Assembly: GCA_002404095.1 (NCBI GenBank)
Contig: DHJA01000283.1
Location: 20,712 to 43,884, forward strand
DNA: 23,173 nt
Direction: 5' to 3'
Source: Planctomycetaceae bacterium UBA4732
GTDB lineage: Bacteria; Planctomycetota; Planctomycetia; Gemmatales; Gemmataceae
Shown piece after piece: positions 9,114 to 15,479 of the stretch (positions are counted from its first letter, which is position 1; each line of letters opens with the position of its first letter). The notes below the pieces were generated by a model. That model saw only the letters and a list, made by a program, of their open reading frames with translations. It was not told where the DNA came from and ran no database searches. The position numbers and the translations under genes were made by a program.

Positions 9114-11309
9114 TCACTCCCCACTCTTGGCCGCGCCCCCTTGCCGGATGCGCCTTTCGCGCACCTCGTCCGTCAACCGTTGCACCAACTCCGCCAGCGG
9201 CAGCGCGCCAAGGTCGCCGTCCACCCGATCGCGCACCGCGACCGTGCCGGCCGACTGCTCCTTGTCGCCGACCACCAGCATATACGGAATCTTCTCCAAT
9301 TGCGCTTCACGAATCTTGTAGCCGATCTTCTCCGGCCGGTAGTCGCCGCTGACGCGGAAGCCGTGCGTCCGCAACTCGGCTTCAACCTTCTTGCCGTAAT
9401 CGGCGAAGCGCTCGCTGACCGGCAGGATGCGCACCTGTTCCGGCGCCAGCCAGAGCGGGAAGGCGCCGGCGAAGTGTTCGATCAGAATGCCCATGAAGCG
9501 TTCCACCGAGCCGAACGGCGCCCGATGGATCATCACCGGCCGATGCGGCGTATTGTCTTTGCCGATATATTCCAGCTCAAATCTCTTTGGTAGATTGTAA
9601 TCGAGCTGCACCGTGCCGAGTTGCCATTCACGGCCGATGCAGTCGCGCACTACGAAGTCGATCTTCGGCCCGTAGAAAGCGGCCTCGCCCTGCTCGGCCG
9701 TGTAATTCATGCCGCGCGACTTCACCACTTCAACCAATGTTCGCTCCGCTTTGTCCCAATCTTCCGCCGCGCCGACGTACTTGGAGCTGTCAGGGGCGCG
9801 CAGGCCGACGCGAACGCGGTAATCGCTCAGGCCGAGGCTCGACAGGACGAACAACACCAAGTCGATGTTGGCGCCGACCTCCTCCTCGATCTGTTCGGCG
9901 GTGACAAACAGATGGGCGTCGTCCTGCGTAAAGCCGCGCACGCGCGTCAAGCCGGAGAGTTCGCCGGTCTGCTCGAAGCGGTAGACCGTACCGAACTCCG
10001 CCAGGCGCACCGGCAGGTCGCGGTAGCTGCGCGGCTCCGCCTTGTAAATTTGGATGTGATGCGGGCAGTTCATCGGCTTGAGGAGATACGCTTCCTGTCC
10101 GTCCAGCCATTCCCGAAGCGCCTTGGCCTTTCCTTCCGGCGTTTCCGCATTTTGATAATTTACCCACATGGCGCGTAACGCCAGCGCCTGATGCTTCTGA
10201 TCATTCGATTCCGCGACGGCGGTTGCCTTGACGTACTCATCTACTAGAGCAAGGAGAGCCTTTTCGGCCGGTTCCGTCAGCTGTTTCGCATCAAAGAGGT
10301 TGAGCCAGGTATCTACGGCCTGGCCGAGAGGATGAAAGAACATCGGCGGGAATTGGGCGTCCCGATAATACGGAAAGTGGCCGCTGGTACGGTACAGTTC
10401 CAAACGGCCGATATGCGGCGTATACACCGGCTGATAGCCACGCTTTATCAATTCATCCTTGATGAACGTTTCCAGCAGGCCGCGCACGGTCGCCCCGCGC
10501 GGCATCCACAGGATGAGGCCGCTGCCGACCGCTTGGCTGATGGTGAACAGCTTGAGTTGCTTGCCCAAAACGCGATGGTCGCGCTTTTTCGCTTCCTCGA
10601 TCTGGCGCAAATAGGCGTCGAGTTCCTTCTGGCTGAAGAATGCCGTGGCGTAGAGGCGCTGAAGTTGCTTGCGCGTAACGTCGTTCTTCCAGTAAGCGCC
10701 GGCGATGCTGAGCAGCTTATACGCGCCGACTTTGCCCGCGTGCGGAATGTGCGGGCCGCGGCACAGGTCGATGAATTCGCCCTGACGGTAGAAACTCAAC
10801 GACGGATATCTCTTGAGATCGTCGTCGATATGTTCGACTTTGTAGTGCTGCTTCAGGTCCGCAACGAGGCCGCGCGCCTCGGCGGTGGTGCGCTCAAAGC
10901 GCTCGAACGGCTCGGCGTCGGCGATGATTTTGCGCATCTCTTCCTCAATGCGCGGGAAGTCGGCTTCGGTGATGGGCGTCGGCGATTCGATGTCGTAATA
11001 GAAGCCGTTTTCGGTCGGCGGACCAAAAGCGAGTTGTACGCCCGGAAACAGGCGCATCACGGCTCGTGCCATGATATGCGCGCAGCTGTGCCGCAATACT
11101 TCGAGCGCTTCGGGGTCTTTCGGCGTGAGTACGGCGAAGGAAACCTCGCCGTCGGGAAGCTCGCGGTCGAGATCGACGACGGCGCCGTCTACTTTGGCGG
11201 CGACGGCGTCCTTGGCGAGGCGTTTGCCGATGGACTCGGCCACGTCGCGCGAGCGGGCACCGACGGCGACTTCACGGCGCGAGCCGTCGGGGAGTTTTAG
11301 CACTGGCAT
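9114..11309 (-). CDS. thrS: Threonine--tRNA ligase with an 81-residue insertion in the catalytic domain
   Basis: ThrRS charges tRNA-Thr with threonine. The order is TGS domain (1-62), N2 editing domain with HSCAHIMA (74-81) and CRGPH (183-187), class II core, and anticodon-binding domain (about 625-715). Zinc/threonine ligands C415 (MNCPHH), H466 (DDAHLF) and H595 (IHRAPFG) are present. Motif 2 reads YRFEQTGELSGLTRVRGF; motif 3 follows H595. The chain is 731 residues against about 640 usual. The excess is a single block, residues about 326-406, inserted between the FPPM strand and the EAYLLKPMNCPHH segment. It is rich in Ala/Leu/Glu and looks helical. All catalytic residues resume normally after it, so the enzyme should be active. 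AGGAG precedes the start. It lies downstream of the rpsR cluster and just upstream of the Uma2 gene. Confidence 0.96.
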   Translation of the reverse strand: MPVLKLPDGSRREVAVGARSRDVAESIGKRLAKDAVAAKVDGAVVDLDRELPDGEVSFAVLTPKDPEALEVLRHSCAHIMARAVMRLFPGVQLAFGPPTENGFYYDIESPTPITEADFPRIEEEMRKIIADAEPFERFERTTAEARGLVADLKQHYKVEHIDDDLKRYPSLSFYRQGEFIDLCRGPHIPHAGKVGAYKLLSIAGAYWKNDVTRKQLQRLYATAFFSQKELDAYLRQIEEAKKRDHRVLGKQLKLFTISQAVGSGLILWMPRGATVRGLLETFIKDELIKRGYQPVYTPHIGRLELYRTSGHFPYYRDAQFPPMFFHPLGQAVDTWLNLFDAKQLTEPAEKALLALVDEYVKATAVAESNDQKHQALALRAMWVNYQNAETPEGKAKALREWLDGQEAYLLKPMNCPHHIQIYKAEPRSYRDLPVRLAEFGTVYRFEQTGELSGLTRVRGFTQDDAHLFVTAEQIEEEVGANIDLVLFVLSSLGLSDYRVRVGLRAPDSSKYVGAAEDWDKAERTLVEVVKSRGMNYTAEQGEAAFYGPKIDFVVRDCIGREWQLGTVQLDYNLPKRFELEYIGKDNTPHRPVMIHRAPFGSVERFMGILIEHFAGAFPLWLAPEQVRILPVSERFADYGKKVEAELRTHGFRVSGDYRPEKIGYKIREAQLEKIPYMLVVGDKEQSAGTVAVRDRVDGDLGALPLAELVQRLTDEVRERRIRQGGAAKSGE

Positions 11310-11345
11310 GGAGGGAATCTCCTGGGAAGATGAGTCGGATCGCCC

Positions 11346-11702
11346 CTACAACGGGCGCTCCAGATGCACGGTCGCGGCCGGGAAATCAATTTCGAGTCTA
11401 TGCCGACGTAATAGATGAGTTCCGATTAGGATATCCACGTCCGGGACAAATGTTGTTTGCGCTTCTACCATCAAGCCGTCGAAGGGAAAATCGATGAGAT
11501 AAACATCCTCTTCAACCGATTGACCAGCTGCCAGAAAGAAACTTGCCCGCACGAGGAAACGGGGGTTCACGGACGAGCGCAGAGCTTCGGGCAGTTCTAG
11601 ATCGCCGTTGAAGCCGGTGTCGATTGTGGCTGGCCAGTCCCGCCCGGCGATAACAAGATGGACAATAGGAATGCCATCGCCGGATACCGAACCTTGAATC
11701 AC
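11346..11702 (-). CDS. Clan AA retropepsin-like aspartic protease
   Basis: The 118-residue protein has a single catalytic motif IDTGFNGDLELP with D28-T29-G30, a flap-like middle and a hydrophobic-hydrophobic-Gly segment (DILIGTHLL) near residue 92. This is the single-lobe retropepsin layout, so it should work as a homodimer; it matches the small clan AA family of bacteria and archaea (AF_0612 type). The start codon is GTG, overlapping the TGA of the upstream gene as GTGA, which implies translational coupling. Its substrate is unknown. The 36 bp between it and thrS contain no obvious terminator, so thrS may be partly co-transcribed. Confidence 0.82.
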   Translation of the reverse strand: MIQGSVSGDGIPIVHLVIAGRDWPATIDTGFNGDLELPEALRSSVNPRFLVRASFFLAAGQSVEEDVYLIDFPFDGLMVEAQTTFVPDVDILIGTHLLRRHRLEIDFPAATVHLERPL

Positions 11703-11953
11703 CGGCGCGACCCCCCCTTCCTTTGATAGTAGTCGTAACCTACCCGCACGACGTAAAGAGGAGTGTCGATTCCATCGGCTCGCGCCCCTTCCACTACCTC
11801 TATTGCCGACTCGCCGAACCAGACGCGGCCGCTCACCGGGTCGATCCCCACCGCCTGCCCATGACGATCCGAAACGTCATGGAGTTTTTGGTAGTCGGCC
11901 CAGAACTTGATAGCCCTGGCCGTGTCCCCTTCTTTCCAAGGTGAAGTCGGCAT
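11699..11953 (-). CDS. Small conserved protein paired with the aspartic protease
   Basis: The start was placed at ATG 11953, just after the rpsR stop and preceded by GAGG, giving 84 residues; the frame upstream of it only shadows rpsR. The C-terminal half (GQAVGIDPVSGRVWFGESA through VVRVGYDYY) resembles the short DUF5678-like proteins often found next to clan AA aspartic proteases, but this is pattern memory rather than a search. No signal peptide, membrane segment or catalytic motif is seen. Its stop overlaps the start of the protease gene by 4 bp, so the two are probably made together and may act together. Function is unknown. Confidence 0.7.
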   Translation of the reverse strand: MPTSPWKEGDTARAIKFWADYQKLHDVSDRHGQAVGIDPVSGRVWFGESAIEVVEGARADGIDTPLYVVRVGYDYYQRKGGSRR

Positions 11954-11964
11954 GGCCAATAACC

Positions 11965-12207
11965 TCACTCGCCAACGTAAGGCAACAGCGCCATGAACCG
12001 CGCCCGTTTGACGGCATCCTTGGTGGCCCGTTGAAAGGCGGCGCAATTGCCGCTGCGCTTACGGCTGAAGAGTTTACCCTGGCTGGTGCAGAGTTTCTTG
12101 AGAGTCTGCACGTCCTTATAGTCCACGAAGGCCGGCCGTGGGCAGCCTTCCTTCGTGCAGAAACGGCAGCGATTCTTCCTACCCCGTCCAAGCTTCTTGC
12201 GAACCAT
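11965..12207 (-). CDS. rpsR: 30S ribosomal protein S18 (bS18)
   Basis: The 80-residue sequence is recognisable as bS18: basic N-terminus MVRKKLGRGRK, then the family core including FVDYKDV and LKKLCTSQGKL, and the closing AVKRARFMALLPY. It is a Cys-containing version, with CRFC...GC near residues 14-22 and a further Cys in KKLCTS, which suggests a zinc-binding form. It binds the platform of the 30S subunit with bS6. Unusually for rpsR, rpsF and rplI are not adjacent; it heads a cluster of two small genes and thrS. A sigma-70-like promoter lies at 12260-12288. Confidence 0.95.
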   Translation of the reverse strand: MVRKKLGRGRKNRCRFCTKEGCPRPAFVDYKDVQTLKKLCTSQGKLFSRKRSGNCAAFQRATKDAVKRARFMALLPYVGE

Positions 12208-12259
12208 CGGTTTTGTCGCCCTATCCTATGTGTGTCGTGACGCCGCAAAGCAAACTCTT

Positions 12260-12288
12260 AAAATAGCGGCCGGACGGTCAAGCGTCAA
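12260..12288 (-). promoter_or_regulatory. Probable promoter of the rpsR cluster
   Basis: Reading the minus strand, TTGACG (12283-12288) and TATTTT (12260-12265) are separated by exactly 17 bp. This fits a sigma-70-type promoter with a good -35 and a moderate -10. Transcription would start about 12252, leaving a leader of about 45 nt before the rpsR ATG. It sits back to back with the tRNA-Glu promoter. Confidence 0.5.
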
Positions 12289-12317
12289 CGAGCGCTTCTC
12301 GCGGCAAGCGCATCTGC

Positions 12318-12346
12318 TTGACAACACTCCGGGGAGCGGCTAAGAA
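12318..12346 (+). promoter_or_regulatory. Promoter of tRNA-Glu
   Basis: TTGACA (12318-12323) and TAAGAA (12341-12346) are 17 bp apart on the plus strand. Expected initiation near 12353 is about 10 nt before the mature tRNA 5' end. The -35 is a perfect consensus, as is usual for a stable RNA gene. Confidence 0.7.
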
Positions 12347-12362
12347 GGATTGAGTTGGAAAC

Positions 12363-12435
12363 GCCCCCATCGTCTAGTGGCCTAGGACATAGCCCTCTCA
12401 CGGCTAAGACAGGGGTTCGAGTCCCCTTGGGGGTA
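12363..12435 (+). tRNA. tRNA-Glu (anticodon CTC)
   Basis: The sequence folds as a 73-nt cloverleaf. The acceptor stem is GCCCCCA with TGGGGGT (one G-U pair at 1-72), the discriminator is A12435, and U8 is at 12370. The anticodon stem TAGCC/GGCTA (12390-12394, 12402-12406) closes a 7-nt loop with CTC at 12397-12399. The T arm is AGGGG-TTCGAGT-CCCCT. The sequence resembles bacterial tRNA-Glu, and no CCA is encoded. The 3' part from the T arm onward is the attachment site of the element to the right, so the 3' end of the present tRNA gene is at least partly supplied by that element. The integrase gene overlaps it on the other strand (12404-12435). Confidence 0.95.
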
Positions 12436-13675
12436 TCCCGTTGTCCTGTAAGGACTTGCATACAGTGGACAGGACTTGCATAAAGCCCCGGTTTTCCGGG
12501 GCTTTTTGCATTTCCGTCACTTCCTGGCAATTCCCGGCGAACGCTGACTGCACCGGATTTTGCAGCGCGACTGCACCGGAATTTGCAGCGCGGACAAAAT
12601 CACTCTCAGTTACCTGTAAATAGTGCCGCTTGGCTATGGCCTCACTGTTGCCGATCCAGGCGCAAACAACGTGCAAAGGATACTCCGCCGCCAGTTCCGT
12701 TTGCCGGCTCGCCCGAAGGTTCTGGAACAGCTTCGGCCATGCGGTCAGGCCGGCGCGACGGATGATCCGCTGTAGTTGCGTCCGAAGGTTGAGGTTTGTG
12801 CCGCGCCGTTGGTGGATGACGTGAACCGTCCCCGGCTCTGCTTGGTCGAATACCGCTTCAAGGTGCGGCCGCAGTTCGGGGAAGATCGGGACCCATCGGT
12901 CCCCGCCGTCTTCGTGGTGTTCCGTCTTGGGCGCGTGAACAAGGAAGCGGTTCTTCTCCCAATCGACGTTGGCCCACTCCAACAGCATTAGCTCGGAAGG
13001 GCAGCGAAGCCCACCGAAACGACAGAGGGCGAAGATTAGCCGCCATTCGGCGTCCGGACACGCTTCCATTACCTGCCTGGCCGCGTCTCTGCCGACGAAG
13101 AACTTGCGCGATTCGTTGGCCTGAGTCGGCGGCTTCACGTCAAGGAACGAGTCCGAAGGGATGAGGCGGGCGCGGACGGCGGCGCGGAAAAACTGCTTCG
13201 CTCGTTTTGCCGTCCGCCCGGCCGTCCCGTTGGCGTAGCGCTCCCGAAGCCAGAGCAGCCAGGCGTCGGCGTCGCCGGGGGAAATCTCTCGCATGGGCTT
13301 GGCCGCTCCGAAGAAATCGACCAGCCGCGCCTTACACGCTTCAAGGTTGCGGCGCGTGTTCGGCTTCACGTCCGTTCGCCGGGCGATGTAGGAATCGAGG
13401 AAGTCGCCCAGCAACGTACTGGCTCGCTCGGCAACCAATCCGACGGCCGCCAGCTTCGCGGCGAGGTCGTCGCCGATCTGAGACACCCACCGCGCGGCGT
13501 CGTCATCGAGAGGACACCTTGAAATCTGCGCGGCGTTGAGCGCCTCCACCTTGCCCTTGATGGATTCAGCCAATCGTTGCGACGCCTTGCCTAGACGAAT
13601 GCTCTTTCGCTTCCGGTCGCGGTCGATGAACTGAATGGTTCGGTGTCCGTCCGGCCCCTTGGAAATGCTCGCCAT
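12404..13675 (-). CDS. int: Tyrosine recombinase/integrase, integrated (C-terminally truncated) form
   Basis: The 423-residue protein has a core-binding SAM-like domain (about 85-180) and a catalytic domain (about 195-355). Active-site positions are R224 (GGLRCPSE), K250, R321 in FQNLRASR, N343 in WIGNSEAI and the nucleophile Y352 (RHYLQV). The usual box histidines are Q318 and N343, a pattern I associate with planctomycete integrases. After Tyr352 a roughly 60-residue low-complexity tail ends in IPPRGLEPLS, and those last codons are simply the antisense of the tRNA-Glu T arm. The native C-terminus is therefore lost on integration; its continuation lies at 19600-19810. It starts 5 bp after the XRE-like gene and probably shares its promoter. 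The tail coding region also holds two 23-bp repeats and a terminator read on the other strand. Confidence 0.93.
   Translation of the reverse strand: MASISKGPDGHRTIQFIDRDRKRKSIRLGKASQRLAESIKGKVEALNAAQISRCPLDDDAARWVSQIGDDLAAKLAAVGLVAERASTLLGDFLDSYIARRTDVKPNTRRNLEACKARLVDFFGAAKPMREISPGDADAWLLWLRERYANGTAGRTAKRAKQFFRAAVRARLIPSDSFLDVKPPTQANESRKFFVGRDAARQVMEACPDAEWRLIFALCRFGGLRCPSELMLLEWANVDWEKNRFLVHAPKTEHHEDGGDRWVPIFPELRPHLEAVFDQAEPGTVHVIHQRRGTNLNLRTQLQRIIRRAGLTAWPKLFQNLRASRQTELAAEYPLHVVCAWIGNSEAIAKRHYLQVTESDFVRAANSGAVALQNPVQSAFAGNCQEVTEMQKAPENRGFMQVLSTVCKSLQDNGIPPRGLEPLS
12415..12435 (+). repeat. attL: left copy of the tRNA-Glu 3'-end attachment repeat
   Basis: The 21-bp tRNA 3' end starting GTTCGAGTCCCCTT and ending GGGGGTA recurs at 19797-19818 with one additional T. 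The first 14 bp (12415-12428) are identical in both copies and are the likely strand-exchange region. The upstream bases differ (G here, C at attR), which marks the repeat edge. The repeat bounds a 7.4-kb segment with an integrase gene at this end, as expected for attL of a tRNA-targeted tyrosine-recombinase element. Confidence 0.88.
12451..12482 (+). repeat. Two 12-bp direct repeats beside attL
   Basis: AGGACTTGCATA occurs at 12451-12462 and 12471-12482, a period of 20 bp, 16 bp inside attL. The spacing of about two helical turns and the position between the att core and the 23-bp repeats make it a candidate Int or Xis binding pair. It overlaps the 3' coding part of int, and the second copy touches the terminator stem. 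Confidence 0.45.
12482..12507 (+). terminator. Rho-independent terminator for tRNA-Glu, embedded in int
   Basis: AAAGCCCCGG (12482-12491), loop TTTT, CCGGGGCTTT (12496-12505) form a perfect 10-bp stem followed by two more T bases. On the plus strand the stem ends in a five-T run, so it should stop transcription coming out of tRNA-Glu 47 nt after the tRNA end. On the minus strand only TTTA follows, so it should be weaker against int. It lies inside the int coding sequence (codons for PENRGFM). Confidence 0.8.
12546..12591 (+). repeat. Tandem 23-bp repeats near the left end (candidate Int arm-type sites)
   Basis: GACTGCACCGGATTTTGCAGCGC (12546-12568, quoted as the two parts GACTGCACCGGA and TTTTGCAGCGC) is followed directly by a copy differing at one base (12569-12591). 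A third copy, 21/22 identical over its shared 22 bp, lies at 19721-19742 near the right end. Sharing between the two ends of the element suggests binding sites for the integrase arm domain or Xis rather than coding constraint, since the tandem shift of 23 bp puts the two copies in different frames of int. Confidence 0.65.
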
Positions 13676-13680
13676 GACGC

Positions 13681-13935
13681 CTACCCTTTCTTGGTTTTGC
13701 CGTTCGCTTTCCGGCCGCCACTCGCTCCCAGCTCCAGCCCGAAGTAAGCGGCGAGCGCGTCCGCGATGTCGAGCCGCAAGAATTGTTTGCCGCTAACGAA
13801 GCGCTGGATGCTCGCCCTGGTCACGCCGGTTTCGCGCTGCAGCGCCTTGTAATTCGTCCGCCCGCTTTCGACGGCCTGCGCGATGGTCCGTCGGAGCAAG
13901 TCGGAAATCGGGGCCGGTTGGTTCGCGTCGTTCAT
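13681..13935 (-). CDS. Small XRE-like helix-turn-helix regulator
   Basis: The 84-residue protein contains one Cro/XRE-like HTH: NYKALQRETGVTRASIQRFV (about 28-47) followed by GKQFLRLDIADALAAYFGL, then a basic tail rich in Gly and Lys. The chosen start is ATG 13935; a TTG 21 bp upstream would fall inside the promoter. There is no ribosome site before the ATG, but a near-consensus promoter places initiation within a few bases of it, so the message is probably leaderless. It is 5 bp upstream of int and probably controls int or its own promoter; an imperfect dyad GTGTGAT...GCAC overlaps the -10 region and could be its operator. Confidence 0.8.
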   Translation of the reverse strand: MNDANQPAPISDLLRRTIAQAVESGRTNYKALQRETGVTRASIQRFVSGKQFLRLDIADALAAYFGLELGASGGRKANGKTKKG

Positions 13936-13944
13936 AGTGCGTTT

Positions 13945-13973
13945 ATTATCACACAAGGGCGCGTCGGCGTCAA
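13945..13973 (-). promoter_or_regulatory. Promoter of the XRE-int operon (leaderless)
   Basis: On the minus strand TTGACG (13968-13973), a 17-bp spacer and GATAAT (13945-13950) with a TGT extension form a strong sigma-70-like promoter. Only nine bases separate the -10 hexamer from the ATG at 13935, so the transcript should start at, or 1-3 nt before, the start codon. An imperfect 18-bp palindrome covers the -10 and could be an autoregulatory operator. Confidence 0.72.
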
Positions 13974-14075
13974 CCCCCGTAGCTCACGGCGCCGCGTTGT
14001 CGTATTTCGCGGTCCCCGCATCAGGCGGTGGACCGCGCTTCTGGTCCCATTCTGGGATAAGGGGCGTGTACGTCC

Positions 14076-14113
14076 CCAGCACGGTGCTGGAAATGTCCCC
14101 AGCACGGTGCTGG
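14076..14113 (+). repeat. Two tandem 15-bp palindromes (CCAGCACGGTGCTGG)
   Basis: CCAGCACGGTGCTGG occurs at 14076-14090 and 14099-14113, each with 7-bp arms around one base, in a 23-bp repeat unit that also includes AAATGTCC. They lie immediately downstream of the winged-helix gene stop (14128) and 126-163 bp before the XRE start codon. They could be operators for a dimeric HTH protein, replication iterons or a double hairpin at the end of the replication mRNA. There is no T-run after them on the minus strand. A smaller hairpin TCCCA-ttc-TGGGA lies at 14045-14057. The rest of 13974-14127 shows nothing else. Confidence 0.6.
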
Positions 14114-14127
14114 AAATGTCCCTAGCG

Positions 14128-14535
14128 TCAGCCGCGTTTCGACTGAGAGCAGACGCAGTAGCGCGACACGCCGCGCCGTATTCCGCCCCGATGGACGATC
14201 TTGAGCAAGCCGCGCTGTTCCAGGCGCCGAAGCGCTCGGCCGACGTTGCGCCGGTTGCAACCGGCGCGGCGGGCGATGTCGTCATAAGAAGTCCGCGCCG
14301 TCCCATCTCTGGTGTCGCGGAACAGCACAAGCCATACGGCAATTTCCGCTCGGCTTAATTCCGCCATTGCGAAGTCGGCGAAGGCGTTCAGCACGGCAAA
14401 GCGTTCTCCCGCTTTCGACTTGGCACCGTCCGGCTTCCCCTTCGGCTTGCCCCGGTGAGGGTGATTCGGCGGCGCCGGGTTCGGCCCGTCCATCGGCGGC
14501 GGTTCCTCCCCCACGGCTATGATTCCCGGCATCAT
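14128..14535 (-). CDS. Winged-helix DNA-binding protein of the replication module
   Basis: This 135-residue protein has a proline-rich, basic N-terminal third (about 1-42) and then a winged helix: LSRAEIAVWLVLFRD, TSYDDIARRAGCNRRNVGRA as the recognition unit, and ALRRLEQRGLLKIVHR as the wing. The layout resembles phage/plasmid replication-initiator or helicase-loader-associated wHTH proteins. Its ATG overlaps the helicase stop codon as ATGA, so it is translated with the helicase. It is the last gene of the replication operon and may bind the palindromes just downstream; that is inference. Confidence 0.75.
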   Translation of the reverse strand: MMPGIIAVGEEPPPMDGPNPAPPNHPHRGKPKGKPDGAKSKAGERFAVLNAFADFAMAELSRAEIAVWLVLFRDTRDGTARTSYDDIARRAGCNRRNVGRALRRLEQRGLLKIVHRGGIRRGVSRYCVCSQSKRG

Positions 14536-15479
14536 GCGCCTTCGCCCCCTTCCGCGTCATCAGTCGCCGGCGATGTCCGCGCCCACAAGGCGGCGAGCGC
14601 CGACTTGACCTTGCCGGCGTCCGGTCGCGGTCCCTGGTCCGCGCCGACTGGCGTGAAACGCTGATGCCGACGGTGAAAGGTTAAGTCGATGTCCTTTGCT
14701 TCACCGTGGCGACTCTTCAAGTGCCGAAGGATAACGGCGTCGCCCTGGTCGTCGCCGTCGGGAACGAGAATGAAAGCGTCGTCGGCGCCGTATTCCAGTT
14801 CCGACGATTCCCGAAAACTGGCAAGGTTTAGCCCGTCGCCTGAGTAGCTCGAACGGCCTTTACTGTCTTTCGTCCTGCCGACGGCGGAAACCACAATGAC
14901 GGCGGTATCAGCGTCGGCGAACTGTCTCAGGTAATCCATCGTCGCGTTGACCGATCCGCGTTTGTCGGCATGTTCGCCCGGCGACGGAATGCGCTGGATG
15001 TAGTCAAGCAAGAGCAGCTGGGCGCCGAAGGCGTCGGCCGTCGCTGCCGTGTTCGCCAAGTCGAAAGGCGGTCGCACGAAGGCGAGCCGTTCGGCAAGTG
15101 GTTCCAGGGTGTTCATCGCTTGGTCAATGCGTTCGGCGTGTTCGGCGCCAAGTCGCCGATGCCGGATCGCCGATAGGTCGATTCCCGACAAGCGGGCGAG
15201 TTGCCTATCGAGCAACACGGCCGGCCCCATTTCCACGTTGCAGACGACGGCCCGAAGGGTAGGCGTCAGACGCAAGGCGTCGATGACGACTTGCATGGCG
15301 AACGCCGTCTTGCCGGCCCCCGGCGCGCCGCCCAACAACGTCACGGTTCCCGGCCCGATTTCTATGCGCGACAATTCGCCGGTTCCCACTGGAAACAGAA
15401 CAGGCGGCTTGCCGGAAAGAACGTCGTCGCGCCAGTCGGCGAGGGCGTCGGCCCCGCCGATGAAAGAAGCCTTAGCCAT
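14532..15479 (-). CDS. DnaB-like replicative helicase ATPase (RecA fold, no N-terminal domain)
   Basis: The start is ATG 15479 (MAKASF...), which overlaps the primase stop by 8 bp; the open frame further upstream is a shadow. The 315-residue product has a Walker A motif GGAPGAGKT (50-58), a catalytic-glutamate motif NVEMG (E83), which corresponds to the SLEM motif of DnaB, and Walker B LLLLDYIQRI (D159). An IVVSAVGRTK sensor-like strand follows (about 195-204). It is the DnaB C-terminal RecA-fold domain without the primase-binding N-terminal domain, as in many phage and satellite helicases. It should unwind DNA at the element origin, working with the adjacent primase. Confidence 0.83.
   Translation of the reverse strand: MAKASFIGGADALADWRDDVLSGKPPVLFPVGTGELSRIEIGPGTVTLLGGAPGAGKTAFAMQVVIDALRLTPTLRAVVCNVEMGPAVLLDRQLARLSGIDLSAIRHRRLGAEHAERIDQAMNTLEPLAERLAFVRPPFDLANTAATADAFGAQLLLLDYIQRIPSPGEHADKRGSVNATMDYLRQFADADTAVIVVSAVGRTKDSKGRSSYSGDGLNLASFRESSELEYGADDAFILVPDGDDQGDAVILRHLKSRHGEAKDIDLTFHRRHQRFTPVGADQGPRPDAGKVKSALAALWARTSPATDDAEGGEGA

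Noticed and set aside
10332..11300. 322-codon plus-strand open frame
   Set aside because: It lies wholly opposite thrS; its sequence mirrors thrS codons and shows no protein-like motifs.
13932..14342. Open frames around the twin palindromes (both strands)
   Set aside because: They run across palindromes and the promoter and overlap the winged-helix gene in other frames; no family resemblance.
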